A stretch of DNA of 38,491 bases from Verrucomicrobiota bacterium. GTDB taxonomy: Bacteria; Verrucomicrobiota; Verrucomicrobiia; Chthoniobacterales; SZAS-18. The notes beneath the pieces were generated by a model. The model did no database searches, was not told the DNA's origin, and worked only from the letters and a program-made list of their open reading frames with translations. The stretch spans positions 1 through 38,491 of the forward strand of contig JAFEGM010000102.1 in the NCBI GenBank assembly GCA_018240025.1, written 5' to 3'. The position numbers and the translations under genes were made by a program. Every line of letters begins with the position of its first letter. The first letter of the stretch is position 1. Below, in pieces: positions 30,985-38,491 of this stretch.

Positions 30985-31004
30985 TCAGCGCAGCGGACTC
31001 GTCA
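30978..31004. repeat. 9-bp inverted repeat overlapping last GGTGRCGAG copy
   Basis: TGACGAGTC and GACTCGTCA are perfect inverted copies around a 9-nt centre (AGCGCAGCG). The left arm overlaps the fifth direct repeat. It can act as a dimer binding site for a terminase or initiator protein, or form a hairpin at the end of the helicase transcript; no U-run follows. Confidence 0.5.
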
Positions 31005-31082
31005 GTCAGAGGAAGCGGCGGCTTCGCCGCATCGGTCGGGACGGGGCTTGATCAACCGCGCCGGCAGCGCAGAGATCGGCGC

Positions 31083-32744
31083 CTACGGCGCAGGAGGTGG
31101 CTTGTCGTCGTCGCCCTTGAGGAATTCGAGCGGGTATCTCGCCCCGTGCTTGTTGCGGCCGTGCCCCCAGCGAAAGCGCCTTGGTTCCTCTTCCTTGGTC
31201 TCCAGCACTCGATCGCGCCATTTCTGCAGCTGCCGGCCGAAGCGCTTCGAGGCGTTCGCGTCCATCCGGGGATCGCCTTGGGCGCCGACCAGGTTCCCGA
31301 TCATGTCGCGCTTCCGCGCTTCCTCGACGAGATCCTCGCGCGAATAGTCCCAGTCGCCGGCCGTGTCGGAGGCCACAGCGATGAGGAAGTCGCGCATGTC
31401 GTCCTCGTCCGCGCGACCGCCGGCGACCATTTCGGGCGGCGAGAGAGGGTCCGGATAGCCGGCCGCGATGACGATGCAGGCCACCAGGTCCGTGTATTCC
31501 TCGAACGACTCGAGCGGGGACGGGTGACGGATCAACTCCTGCCCTGCCTCCCGCTGCGCTTCCTGCGCGGTCTCGAAGGCGAACACCAGGGCGTGCATGG
31601 CCGCGAGGAAATTGGCGCGCACGTCACGCCGAGCCAGATAGCGGCCATTGATGCGGATCGGGAACTGCCGACCGCGGACGTCGGTGGCCAGAAACAGCTC
31701 GGCCACCAGCGTGCGGCGCTGCAGGTCGCGAGTCGGCGTCACGTCGATGCCGGTCGTGAACACCTGCGTCATCTGCGGAACCGTGCGGATCTCCGTGTTG
31801 CCGCCCATGACCCGGGCCTGATGCGAACTCGCCGTGATGAACCGGTTCAGGGCCGTGCTCGCGATACGCTCGCCGATATCATCGAAGAACAGGTAGGGAA
31901 GCAGCGTGTTGGCGGCCGTCTGCAACTCTGCGATCAGCTTTTCGTCGTTCCGGGCCGGCAGGTCGGTGCTCGAGGCTGTGCCGAACACCGGCACCAGCGC
32001 CATTTCCGCCAGCGTGGTCTTGCCCGTGCCCTGCTGGTTCGCCAAGTAGGCGATCATCGGTTTCGGCGTGCCGGCCGGGAAGCAGCCGCGGAGGTAGCAC
32101 CCGATCATTGCGGCCAGGTGCACCGCCCACGATCTGCAGTTGCGCAGCTTGCGCTCGGCGAAGGCCTCGGGGAACACCCACGGGTAGCCTTCCCCGTGCT
32201 TCTCCAGCCATTCCAGCGCCTGCGGCACGGTCCAATCCAGCGGGTATTCCAGAGACTTGGCCGTGAAGATCTTGCTCTCGACGTCGTAGCCGTAGGGCAG
32301 CAGCTTGAGCCGGCCATCGGCCCGCATGACCGGCAGTCGCATCAGGTGCACGCCGATGAGCGGGCGGAGCTGCCGGCGGAAGATGTCCTGCGCAAGGAAC
32401 ACCTCGGCCTCGTCGCGGCTCATGCTCTCCCGCGTGCGGCCGCCTCGAGGGCAGGCAATGGCCACGTGGTCTTCCGCCCACCCGGTGAAGCGGCGGGCAG
32501 TCATCGGCTCGACCTCGCCGGAATCCGGATCAACCGTCACGATCTGGTCGCCCCGCAGATAAATGTCCTTCGCGGCCAGGATCTGGCCTAGGTTGTAGGC
32601 GATCACCTTCACCGACTGCGTCAGATCGATCCGGGGGGCCTCACGCGACGCCAGCGGCAGGTCGATTCCCTGCGCTTCCGCGAAGGGGAGCAGGCGACGC
32701 ACCAGGTCGAGGGGCAGCTGGATCTTCTGATCTTCGTCGGGCAT
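31083..32744 (-). CDS. P-loop replicative helicase / D5-like ATPase
   Basis: This 553-residue protein starts directly after the primase stop (TGAATG). Walker A is ANQQGTGKTTLAEM (GTGKT at 239-243) and Walker B is LFFDDIGERI (285-289). A sensor-1-like QVFTTGIDV and an Arg-finger-like RDLQRRT (339-345) follow. This fits a SF3/D5-type phage helicase of the AAA+ kind. The N-terminal 200 residues are extra and perhaps primase-interacting. It pairs with the upstream primase, as in many phage replication modules. Confidence 0.82.
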   Translation of the reverse strand: MPDEDQKIQLPLDLVRRLLPFAEAQGIDLPLASREAPRIDLTQSVKVIAYNLGQILAAKDIYLRGDQIVTVDPDSGEVEPMTARRFTGWAEDHVAIACPRGGRTRESMSRDEAEVFLAQDIFRRQLRPLIGVHLMRLPVMRADGRLKLLPYGYDVESKIFTAKSLEYPLDWTVPQALEWLEKHGEGYPWVFPEAFAERKLRNCRSWAVHLAAMIGCYLRGCFPAGTPKPMIAYLANQQGTGKTTLAEMALVPVFGTASSTDLPARNDEKLIAELQTAANTLLPYLFFDDIGERIASTALNRFITASSHQARVMGGNTEIRTVPQMTQVFTTGIDVTPTRDLQRRTLVAELFLATDVRGRQFPIRINGRYLARRDVRANFLAAMHALVFAFETAQEAQREAGQELIRHPSPLESFEEYTDLVACIVIAAGYPDPLSPPEMVAGGRADEDDMRDFLIAVASDTAGDWDYSREDLVEEARKRDMIGNLVGAQGDPRMDANASKRFGRQLQKWRDRVLETKEEEPRRFRWGHGRNKHGARYPLEFLKGDDDKPPPAP

Positions 32745-33824
32745 TCATCGGAGCTCCCTGCGGAGCAGTAGGGGTTCACCCGACGGCGCCGGGTCAAGGT
32801 AGAGCAGCCGCTGTTTTTGCGGCGCGTCGTAGCGGTGGTAGCGGCCATCCTTGCCCGCCGTGCCGAGTCGCATGCAGCCAGGCAGCCGCGAGAGGCGCAC
32901 GGCCGTCAGCGCGGCCGGGTCGGCGCCGAGCGGGCAAACCACCTGCCGGACGACGTCGCGCTGCTGGTCCCACTCCGGTTTGCTTGGCACTTCGGAGCGA
33001 ATGAGGGCATGCACCGAACGACCGCCGGACGTGTAGGCGGCGCAGATCGGGAGCGGGAGCGTGGCCAAGACCGGTAGCCATTGCTCCGGCGGAAGTTCGT
33101 CACCCTCGAGCACGTAGTGCAGCCACCGGGTGACGTTGCAGTCCGAACGCCGCGTGTATTTCGCCTTGTCGGCCGCCAAGGCCTTCGGGTTGATCATCCA
33201 CTGCCCGCTGACCGGCTGCACGAGCCACCAGATGCCCTCGCGCCCTTCCAGGGGCAGCGCGCTCTTCACGCCGCGCACGTGCCGGTCCTGCGACAGGCGA
33301 AACCCTCCTCGGCCCACCTCATAGCCGAAGCAGCCCTGCGTCCATAGCGAGGTGAAGATCAGCACCCGCTCGCCCGGATTGAGCAGCGCCTCGAGGAACT
33401 CCTGCGGCCCCACCCCGACGGGATCGATCGGGGACCGCCGGCGCAGCCAATCGGGGGTGATTGGGCCCGCACGACGGCAGATCTCGTCCACCTTCTCCTG
33501 ATTGATCGGCGGCCGCTTCTTCGCCTCGCCCTTCGGCGCGGCCGCGATGGCGTCACCGCCCCAGGCCGCGGGGATGTCCTCCCGCCGGCCACGCGGATTC
33601 TCCTCGAACCAGATCCGCCGGCGCAACTCCCTGTTGAACTCCTCGACCTTGTCCGAGCAGCTTTGGTGAAAGCAGAACGCGGTCGGCGCACCGTCGAGGC
33701 GGATCCGGAATTCGCGCCGATTGCTGCCCTTGCTGTGCAGATCGCGGCCAGGGCACGGGGCAAACTCGCCATCCTCAAGCGGATGGCCGAGCAGTTCCTC
33801 GGCGATCTGCAGTCTGGATCTCAC
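32745..33824 (-). CDS. zinc-ribbon primase with AEP-like catalytic motif
   Basis: This 359-residue protein begins with a GTG that overlaps the methyltransferase stop as GTGA. The N-terminus has a CHC2-like zinc ribbon (CPGRDLH and CFHQSC). The C-terminal half has SGGRSVHALIRSE, the SGG-SxH motif of the archaeo-eukaryotic primase superfamily, and VRLSRLPGCMRLG. It would make primers for phage DNA replication with the downstream helicase. The frame upstream of the GTG has poor sequence, which supports this start. Confidence 0.8.
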   Translation of the reverse strand: MRSRLQIAEELLGHPLEDGEFAPCPGRDLHSKGSNRREFRIRLDGAPTAFCFHQSCSDKVEEFNRELRRRIWFEENPRGRREDIPAAWGGDAIAAAPKGEAKKRPPINQEKVDEICRRAGPITPDWLRRRSPIDPVGVGPQEFLEALLNPGERVLIFTSLWTQGCFGYEVGRGGFRLSQDRHVRGVKSALPLEGREGIWWLVQPVSGQWMINPKALAADKAKYTRRSDCNVTRWLHYVLEGDELPPEQWLPVLATLPLPICAAYTSGGRSVHALIRSEVPSKPEWDQQRDVVRQVVCPLGADPAALTAVRLSRLPGCMRLGTAGKDGRYHRYDAPQKQRLLYLDPAPSGEPLLLRRELR

Positions 33825-35605
33825 AGCGCAAGGACCTCCTGCGAAAGCCTCGACGCAGCGATCTCGCAAAACCGCTCGTCAATTTCGATCCCGATTGCCC
33901 GCCGGCCAAGCCGCTTCGCAACTTCGAGATCCGTGCCGGGGCCGATGTCCGTGATGGCGTAGTCGATGCCCTCGACCGTCACCAGGCCGAGCCGGTCCTT
34001 CGTCGGGATCGTGTGGGCGGGATCGTGCAGCGTCTGATCCTGGCCGCCCTCGCCGTAGTATTTCATCAGGAAAGCGCGGACCTCGTGAAACCGGGTGGCG
34101 CCGGCGAGCACCGTCTGGAACGGCTCGCGCGGGTCGCTGCCGGCCGAGTTCTCGCCCATGGCCTGCAGGTGAGAGACGGCCAGCTGGGTCTTGCCGCCGC
34201 CGTCTGCCATGATCGTGCCGACGGGCGCGCTCACGCTGCTGCCGGTCGACGTTCCGAACTGCCGCACGAGGCTCGCCGCCACCACGGAATTGGAGTCTGT
34301 CGCCTTCACGGTCGGCGCGGGGGCCGTCAACGGCGCGGCCTGCACCTCGCCCGGGTGACGCTCGCTCTGGTGTTTGGCCAGGAAGGCGGCGACCACCGCG
34401 TGCTTCTGGCCATCGACGGCCGTTCCGAGCGGCTTCTCAATGCCGGGCACGCGCGGCGCCTGGCCCGGCCGTTCGCCGTATCCAGTCTGGATCAGCGTCG
34501 GCACCACGGCCGCGAAGTGGCCGCCCTTCACCTCCCCGCAGGCCGTGCGCAGCGGTTCGTCGGCGGGGAATGTGCGCTGCCCGCTGGCGTTCGCGTGCTC
34601 GGTCAGGAACGGGGCGAGTTGCGCCTCGACCACGCCCAGGGCATGCGCCGCCGTGACGGTCGGGACCGGTTCGTTCATGCCGGCGCCGGTGCTGCCGGTC
34701 CGGAACTTCGTCATGTGGGGCACGCAGAGGCACGAGTCCGCCTTGGCCGTCAGCGTCTGCGCCGGCGCCGAAACCGGCCGCGCGGGCGACTGGCCCATGC
34801 GTCCACCGACGCCAACGACGAACGGCCGAGCCGCCTCGAGGACGTAGCGCCGCACTCCGCGGGCGATCCGCCGCATGGTCGCCTCGGCCAGCGGGCGCTT
34901 CACGCCGATTGCGCGCGCCTCCTCCTTGCTCAGGAAGATCGACGGACACGGGAGCGAGAAATCGATGCATTCCGCCGCGGCGCGCCAGGGCAGCAGCCCC
35001 AGCGCGCCCGCGCGGTCCGGCGCCGCGTGAGTCGGCGCGGGCCAGACGATGGGCCGCCCGTCACAGCGGGCGATGAGGAAGAGCCGGCGGCGGATGGTGG
35101 GCGCGCCGTAGTCGCACGCGCGCAGCTCGCGCCACTCGACCGCGTAGCCCAGATTCTCCAGCTGCGCGACGAAGCGCCGGAACGTGCGCCCCTTGCGCAG
35201 AGGGCAGGGCGAGCCATCGGCCAGGAGCGGCCCCCAGTCCTGAAACTCCTCGACGTTCTCGAGGATGATCACGCGGGGGCGAACCGTGGCGGCCCACTTC
35301 ACCGCCACCCAGGCCAGGCCCCGGATCTTCTTGCTCCGAGGCTTACCGCCCTTGGCCTTGCTGAAGTGCTTACAATCCGGGCTGAACCAAGCCAACCCGA
35401 CCGGCCGGCTGCCGCAGACCGCGCGCGGGTCGACCGCGAACACGTCCTCGCAGAGGTGCCGACTCTGCGGGTGGTTGATCGCATGCATGGCGATCGCTTC
35501 CGGGTCGTGGTTCACGCACAGGTTCGGCCCACGGCCGAGGCCCAGCTCGATCCCGACCGAGGCACCGCCCCCGCCGGCGAAGTTGTCGACGATCATTTCC
35601 GTCAT
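33821..35605 (-). CDS. C5 cytosine DNA methyltransferase with foreign C-terminal segment
   Basis: This 594-residue protein starts with an ATG overlapping the ParB stop (ATGA). C5-MTase motifs: FAGGGGAS (motif I, residues 9-16), SPDCKHFSKAKGG with Cys78 as nucleophile (motif IV), ENVEEF (motif VI, 116-121) and RRRLFLIAR (motif VIII, 172-180). Phage C5 enzymes of this type normally end with DIGMRMLTPREL-like and motif X sequence. Here residues 553-555 (DIG) are followed by 39 residues (PGTDLEVAKRLGRRAIGIEI and ERFCEIAASRL) that match the motif-I end of amino-methyltransferases. The usual C5 C-terminus is missing. It modifies phage DNA against host restriction, if active. Confidence 0.82.
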   Translation of the reverse strand: MTEMIVDNFAGGGGASVGIELGLGRGPNLCVNHDPEAIAMHAINHPQSRHLCEDVFAVDPRAVCGSRPVGLAWFSPDCKHFSKAKGGKPRSKKIRGLAWVAVKWAATVRPRVIILENVEEFQDWGPLLADGSPCPLRKGRTFRRFVAQLENLGYAVEWRELRACDYGAPTIRRRLFLIARCDGRPIVWPAPTHAAPDRAGALGLLPWRAAAECIDFSLPCPSIFLSKEEARAIGVKRPLAEATMRRIARGVRRYVLEAARPFVVGVGGRMGQSPARPVSAPAQTLTAKADSCLCVPHMTKFRTGSTGAGMNEPVPTVTAAHALGVVEAQLAPFLTEHANASGQRTFPADEPLRTACGEVKGGHFAAVVPTLIQTGYGERPGQAPRVPGIEKPLGTAVDGQKHAVVAAFLAKHQSERHPGEVQAAPLTAPAPTVKATDSNSVVAASLVRQFGTSTGSSVSAPVGTIMADGGGKTQLAVSHLQAMGENSAGSDPREPFQTVLAGATRFHEVRAFLMKYYGEGGQDQTLHDPAHTIPTKDRLGLVTVEGIDYAITDIGPGTDLEVAKRLGRRAIGIEIDERFCEIAASRLSQEVLAL

Positions 35606-37212
35606 GCCGCAGCAGCCTCGGCGGGCTCCTCCACAGGCTCGCGGCCCTCGATTTCGGCGCGGATCGCCTCCACCCGCGCGGTGGAGATCTTGGGCAGTTC
35701 GATGCCGAGCCCCCGCACCAGCTGCAGGCCTCCAGTCGTCGGGCCTTTGCCGTCGCCGAAGAACATGATGGCGACCGCCAGACGCCATTTGCTGCCGCCG
35801 TGGAGTTCCCCGCCCTCGTCGGCGTGCTTCGCGAGTTTCCAGCTCTCGGGCATCAGCTCCGGGTCCAAGTATTCCGCGGCCGGGGCCTCACTCGCGAACT
35901 CGGTCAGCAGGGCCTCGGAGAGCACCTCAGGCACCTTGAAGAAATCCTCCGCCACGACGAGACCGCGGTCGATGGCGCCGAGGTCCGAGGCGATCTGGGC
36001 GCGAAGGATGGCTTCCTCAATCTTGGCCTCGCGCGCCTTCAGCCGGCGTTCGCGCTCCTGCTGCTCATAGTCGCCGCCCGGCGTGCGAGTGAACAGACCC
36101 TTATGCCCCGCCTTGGCAGCGGCCGCGTAGGCCGCATCGATCGGCAGGACCCGCGTCACGGTGCCGTCGCCGCGGAGCACCACCGGCGCAGTGACGCCGG
36201 GAATGAGCTCATCCCAGGTCTTGCGCTTCATTTCGTCCCGCCGGCTGGGCTTCAGAAATCCGGGGTCGACCTCGTCGTCGAGGACCACGACGCCGACCGG
36301 CTTCAGCTCGCCGCGCGGCCCGAACACCTTCTCCTCGTCGATGACCTCGACCCCCTGCGCCTGAAACTTCTCGCGCTCCCGCGTCAGCCAGCCGCGCCGC
36401 TTGCGCTCCCAGCAGTCGATGTCAGGGCAGACGTCGCCGCACCGCTTCGGGCAGGCGTCGCACGAGCCAGCGGCTGGCTCGAGTTCTGCGTCGAAGAGAT
36501 CCCAGGCGACGCCGTCGAGAGGCTTGCCGGCATTGTTCCGAAGGAACGCCAGCGCCTGGCGATAGCTCATTCCCCGCGAGGCAATGGCCTCCGCGGTCTC
36601 GGCCCGCTTCGCGTCATCCTCGATGGATGCGATGACGGCCGCGATCGAGCGATCGATGGAGCCGTCCTCGAGCAACGTCTGCACACTCTCCGGCAGCTTG
36701 AGCAGGCGGAGGGTGCGGTGGACGTGCTGCCGCGTCTTGTGCACCAGCGCCGCCAGCTCCCCGACCTTCATCCCCTCAGCCCGGAGCGCCTCAAATCCCT
36801 GCGCTTCCTCGATCGGGCTCAGGTCCAGGCGCTGCAGATTCTCCAAGACCCGCAGCACGGCCGCCTGGCGCTCATCCATCGTTCGCACCGAGCACGGGAT
36901 GACGAGCCACCCGAGCGTGCGCGCAGCCCTGAGCCGGCGCTCGCCCGCGATCAGCTCAAACTTGCCGGCCGGCAGGTGCCGCACCACCAGCGGCTGCAGG
37001 ATGCCGTGCTCCCGCATGCTCTCCACCAGCTCCGTCTGCGCCCCCTCGGGGAACTTTTTCCGCGGATTGGCCACGACGACGATGTCGTCGAGGGCCAGGA
37101 GCTGGGTCGGCGCGTGGCTCAGGCCGGCCTTTTTGCGCTTCCGGTAGTCCGCGCAGCGCTTGGCGTTGTGCGCTTTGTCCCCGCTGGTGAGTTTGGGTTT
37201 GGCTTTGCTCAT
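35602..37212 (-). CDS. ParB/Srx-fold protein with Cys cluster
   Basis: This 536-residue protein starts at MSKAKPKLTSGDKAHNAKRC. Residues 40-125 form a ParB nuclease/CTPase-like domain with GERRLRAA (90-97), then ENLQRLDLSPIEEA (124-137) and a helix-turn-helix (149-172). Residues 251-267 are a Cys cluster (C-x2-C-x3-C-x3-C-x4-C) before CWERK. The long C-terminal part is helical. Phages commonly carry ParB-fold proteins next to DNA methyltransferases, as here. No parA or clear parS is seen, so a partition role is not implied. A GGAG sequence lies seven bases before the ATG. Confidence 0.8.
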   Translation of the reverse strand: MSKAKPKLTSGDKAHNAKRCADYRKRKKAGLSHAPTQLLALDDIVVVANPRKKFPEGAQTELVESMREHGILQPLVVRHLPAGKFELIAGERRLRAARTLGWLVIPCSVRTMDERQAAVLRVLENLQRLDLSPIEEAQGFEALRAEGMKVGELAALVHKTRQHVHRTLRLLKLPESVQTLLEDGSIDRSIAAVIASIEDDAKRAETAEAIASRGMSYRQALAFLRNNAGKPLDGVAWDLFDAELEPAAGSCDACPKRCGDVCPDIDCWERKRRGWLTREREKFQAQGVEVIDEEKVFGPRGELKPVGVVVLDDEVDPGFLKPSRRDEMKRKTWDELIPGVTAPVVLRGDGTVTRVLPIDAAYAAAAKAGHKGLFTRTPGGDYEQQERERRLKAREAKIEEAILRAQIASDLGAIDRGLVVAEDFFKVPEVLSEALLTEFASEAPAAEYLDPELMPESWKLAKHADEGGELHGGSKWRLAVAIMFFGDGKGPTTGGLQLVRGLGIELPKISTARVEAIRAEIEGREPVEEPAEAAAA

Positions 37213-37214
37213 GG

Positions 37215-38084
37215 TCAGGCTCCGATGGTTGCTTGCCGCTCGAGGCGGGAGCGGCGGCGGGCGTGCCGCTCGCGGGCGCGCTCGGCGTTCTTTTGCTGGG
37301 TTTCCACCCCGCGATTCCCCGGCACGAACACGCCGAGGGCCCCGAAAACTCGCTTGGCGCGCCAGCTGGCCGAGGCCTTCCGCTCCCCCAGCATCTGCGC
37401 CACGTCGCTCTTGCTCATGAACCCGGTCGCCGCCGGGCAAAGGACCTGCGCCACCGCGAACACCCGCTGCACGACCGCCCGCCAGTCCCGCGGGCCGTGT
37501 TCACCGACGAAGAAGGCCAGGATGCGCTCGCAGTCCTTCGCCCTTGCCGCACCGCCCAGAACGGCCTGAGCCTGCGCGACCACCGTCCGGTGTGCCCTCT
37601 CGGCCTTGCTGATGTCCGGCGTCGTCCAGGGCGCGGCTTCCAGGGCTGGCGCCCGGCCGCGCAGCACAAGGCGATTCCGAATGTAGAGGATGAACTTGTC
37701 GACGTGCCCCACCCGCTGCCCAAAGATCTTCCGCATGCGCCACTCGCGGCTGGCCCTGTTCTCGCCCAGCAGCCGGGCGAACTCGTCTTGGCTGATCGTG
37801 GCCGACAGTGCAGGGCTGATCGCCGCGACCGCGGCCGCCGTCCGCTGCAGCATGGCGACTGGGTCAGGCCCGCCGCCGAACAGGTAGAGAAGCAGCCGCG
37901 TGAAGTCGCCGAGTCGTTCGTCCTCGCGCGTCGGCTCGGCGAAGAAGTCATCGCCCGTCGACTCCTCAGCCTCCACCAGCTGGGCCAGCGGCGATTCCCA
38001 GGTGACCCCTTCCCCCTGATAGAACGCGCGGTGATTGCGCACGCCGCCCAGGACCAGCGTCTGAATGTCGCGAAACTCGCTCAT
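37215..38084 (-). CDS. unknown protein with internal tandem duplication
   Basis: This 289-residue protein is built of two similar halves. The segment about 60-126 (RLLLYLFGGGP onward, then ISQDEFARLLGENRASREWR and MRKIFGQRVG) matches 186-252 (RILAFFVGEHGP onward, then MSKSDVAQMLGERKASASWR and AKRVFGALGV). The S-xx-A-xxLGE-xxAS-xxWR-xx-(I/V)FG motif could be a helix-turn-helix (residues about 100-115 and 226-241). The ends are Arg-rich. No family is recognised. It is the second gene of the early operon, upstream of ParB. Confidence 0.55.
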   Translation of the reverse strand: MSEFRDIQTLVLGGVRNHRAFYQGEGVTWESPLAQLVEAEESTGDDFFAEPTREDERLGDFTRLLLYLFGGGPDPVAMLQRTAAAVAAISPALSATISQDEFARLLGENRASREWRMRKIFGQRVGHVDKFILYIRNRLVLRGRAPALEAAPWTTPDISKAERAHRTVVAQAQAVLGGAARAKDCERILAFFVGEHGPRDWRAVVQRVFAVAQVLCPAATGFMSKSDVAQMLGERKASASWRAKRVFGALGVFVPGNRGVETQQKNAERARERHARRRSRLERQATIGA

Positions 38085-38368
38085 GCCAGTTTCAGCGCCT
38101 CCAGCCGCTTCTGATACTCGGCCAACCGCCGAGCTTCGCCGCTGGGCCTCACCTCCTGGCCGCGTGGCCTGGCAGAATCGATGCAGCCAATGACCTCGGC
38201 CGATTCCGGCTCGACCACCACCGGGAAGGCGCCCAACCTGCGCGCAATCTCATTGGCCTGTTCCCACTCCCAGACCGCCGACGCGTGCCGATCCGTCGTC
38301 CAGACCTCCTCCGGGGTCTCCCGCACGAGGAACCACGAACGGCCGATGACGTCGTCCTCCGTGTGCAC
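38081..38368 (-). CDS. small hypothetical protein, first gene of early leftward operon
   Basis: This 95-residue protein begins with GTG (MHTEDDVIGRSWFLVRETPE) and ends by ATGA overlap with the next gene. Trp/Glu-rich sequence (VWTTDRHASAVWEWEQANEIARRL) suggests a compact fold, followed by a basic linker and C-terminal helix. It lies next to the right att site and would be the first gene read from the right-end promoter region. Function unknown. Confidence 0.5.
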   Translation of the reverse strand: MHTEDDVIGRSWFLVRETPEEVWTTDRHASAVWEWEQANEIARRLGAFPVVVEPESAEVIGCIDSARPRGQEVRPSGEARRLAEYQKRLEALKLA

Positions 38369-38398
38369 CCGTCGGCAGACCTTTGCCAGCAGCGAACG

Positions 38399-38419
38399 TG
38401 TTACACTGCTTGTTACAGT
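38399..38419. repeat. TGTTACA repeats near right end
   Basis: TGTTACACT (38399-38407) and TGTTACAGT (38411-38419) are 12 bp apart, start to start. The latter equals the repeat at 109-117 near the left end. They lie between the first leftward gene and attR, in a promoter-like region. Possible integrase arm sites or a repressor/excisionase operator. A palindrome CCTCGCGCGAGG also occurs at 38456-38467. Confidence 0.4.
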
Positions 38420-38468
38420 CTGGGCCGCATTTTCGGCCGCCGACCCCGATGTTTCCTCGCGCGAGGCT

Positions 38469-38491
38469 TGGGTCGACTGGGACTCGAACCC
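38469..38491 (-). tRNA. 3' end of a tRNA gene (T-arm and acceptor), supplied by the element
   Basis: On the minus strand the sequence reads T-arm GGGTTCGAGTCCC, then AG completing the T-stem, TCGACCC as the acceptor 3' strand, and A73. No CCA is encoded. The 5' part of the tRNA should lie to the right, outside the window. The piece inside the att repeat is phage-derived and restores a functional acceptor stem after integration. The anticodon is not visible, so the isoacceptor cannot be named. Confidence 0.72.
38479..38491. repeat. attR: attR core (right copy of 13-bp att repeat)
   Basis: GGGACTCGAACCC is identical to the first 13 bases of the window. It lies in the tRNA T-arm and marks the right boundary of the prophage. 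Confidence 0.85.

Larger units (their letters stand above)
30600..31082. other. 483-nt non-coding control / packaging region
   Basis: No convincing gene is found between the helicase and terminase small-subunit genes. The region holds, right to left: a 9-bp inverted repeat (30978-31004), five GGTGRCGAG repeats (30849-30984), a TATAAG-like -10 element near 30829-30835, a TTACC-GGTAA dyad (30801-30821), and the TYTGAC box. This would fit a packaging (cos/pac) site, the promoter of the late genes, or a replication origin. Small frames here are shadows or lack support. Confidence 0.55.

Noticed and set aside
35602..37212. Plasmid-type partition system
   Set aside because: A ParB-fold protein is present, but no ParA ATPase or parS site is visible; the protein is better read as a phage ParB-fold accessory next to a methyltransferase.
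1..38491. CRISPR array, transposon, rRNA
   Set aside because: No regularly spaced direct repeats with unique spacers, no transposase and no rRNA sequence was seen.

Overview
The window is one complete integrated lambda-like (siphovirus-type) prophage of about 38.5 kb. It runs from att site to att site in a G+C-rich, probably Gram-negative bacterium. The Gram-negative inference rests on a lysis cassette that includes lipoproteins and coiled-coil membrane proteins of the kind that act on an outer membrane. I cannot name the host. A Verrucomicrobiota host would be a guess from general feel, not from a diagnostic gene. A 13-bp direct repeat (GGGACTCGAACCC) forms both window ends. It is the T-arm of a tRNA read on the minus strand, and the right end also carries that tRNA's acceptor 3' half, so the element rebuilds the tRNA it enters.

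Layout. Left end, 1-2700: integrase (plus strand), two small minus-strand genes including an excisionase-like one, an XRE repressor (plus) across a divergent operator region, and a small membrane protein (plus). Everything from 38368 down to 2701 is on the minus strand. The early block, read right to left, holds two unknown genes, a ParB-like protein, a C5 DNA methyltransferase, a zinc-ribbon/AEP-type primase and a P-loop helicase. A 0.48-kb non-coding region at 30600-31082 with five GGTGRCGAG repeats separates it from the packaging genes. Then come terminase small and large subunits, a W-like joiner, portal, S49 protease, a scaffold-like protein, the major capsid protein, head-tail connectors, tail terminator, a tail-fibre-like protein, tail tube, the G/GT chaperone pair (frameshift), tape measure, and tail tip M, L, K, I, J. 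The lysis genes come last.

Many cistrons are coupled by 4-base ATGA or GTGA overlaps. Most of the uncoupled structural genes carry a recurrent TYTGAC element about 19 nt before the start codon; I found no description of it in what I know. Three accessory insertions interrupt the tail-tip genes: a winged-helix/zinc-ribbon pair between M and L, a DUF5131/DUF4326 island between K and I, and an A/T-richer gene between I and J. One beta-rich domain is inserted in three different virion proteins: capsid, tail tube and tip protein J.

The points most worth following up are the start-codon-proximal box, the shared insertion domain, the likely +1 frameshift at UUU_CGC in the tail chaperone, the chimeric methyltransferase C-terminus, the repeat array next to terminase, and a hairpin that places the J start codon in its loop. 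All gene functions come from reading motifs and gene order. No database search was run.
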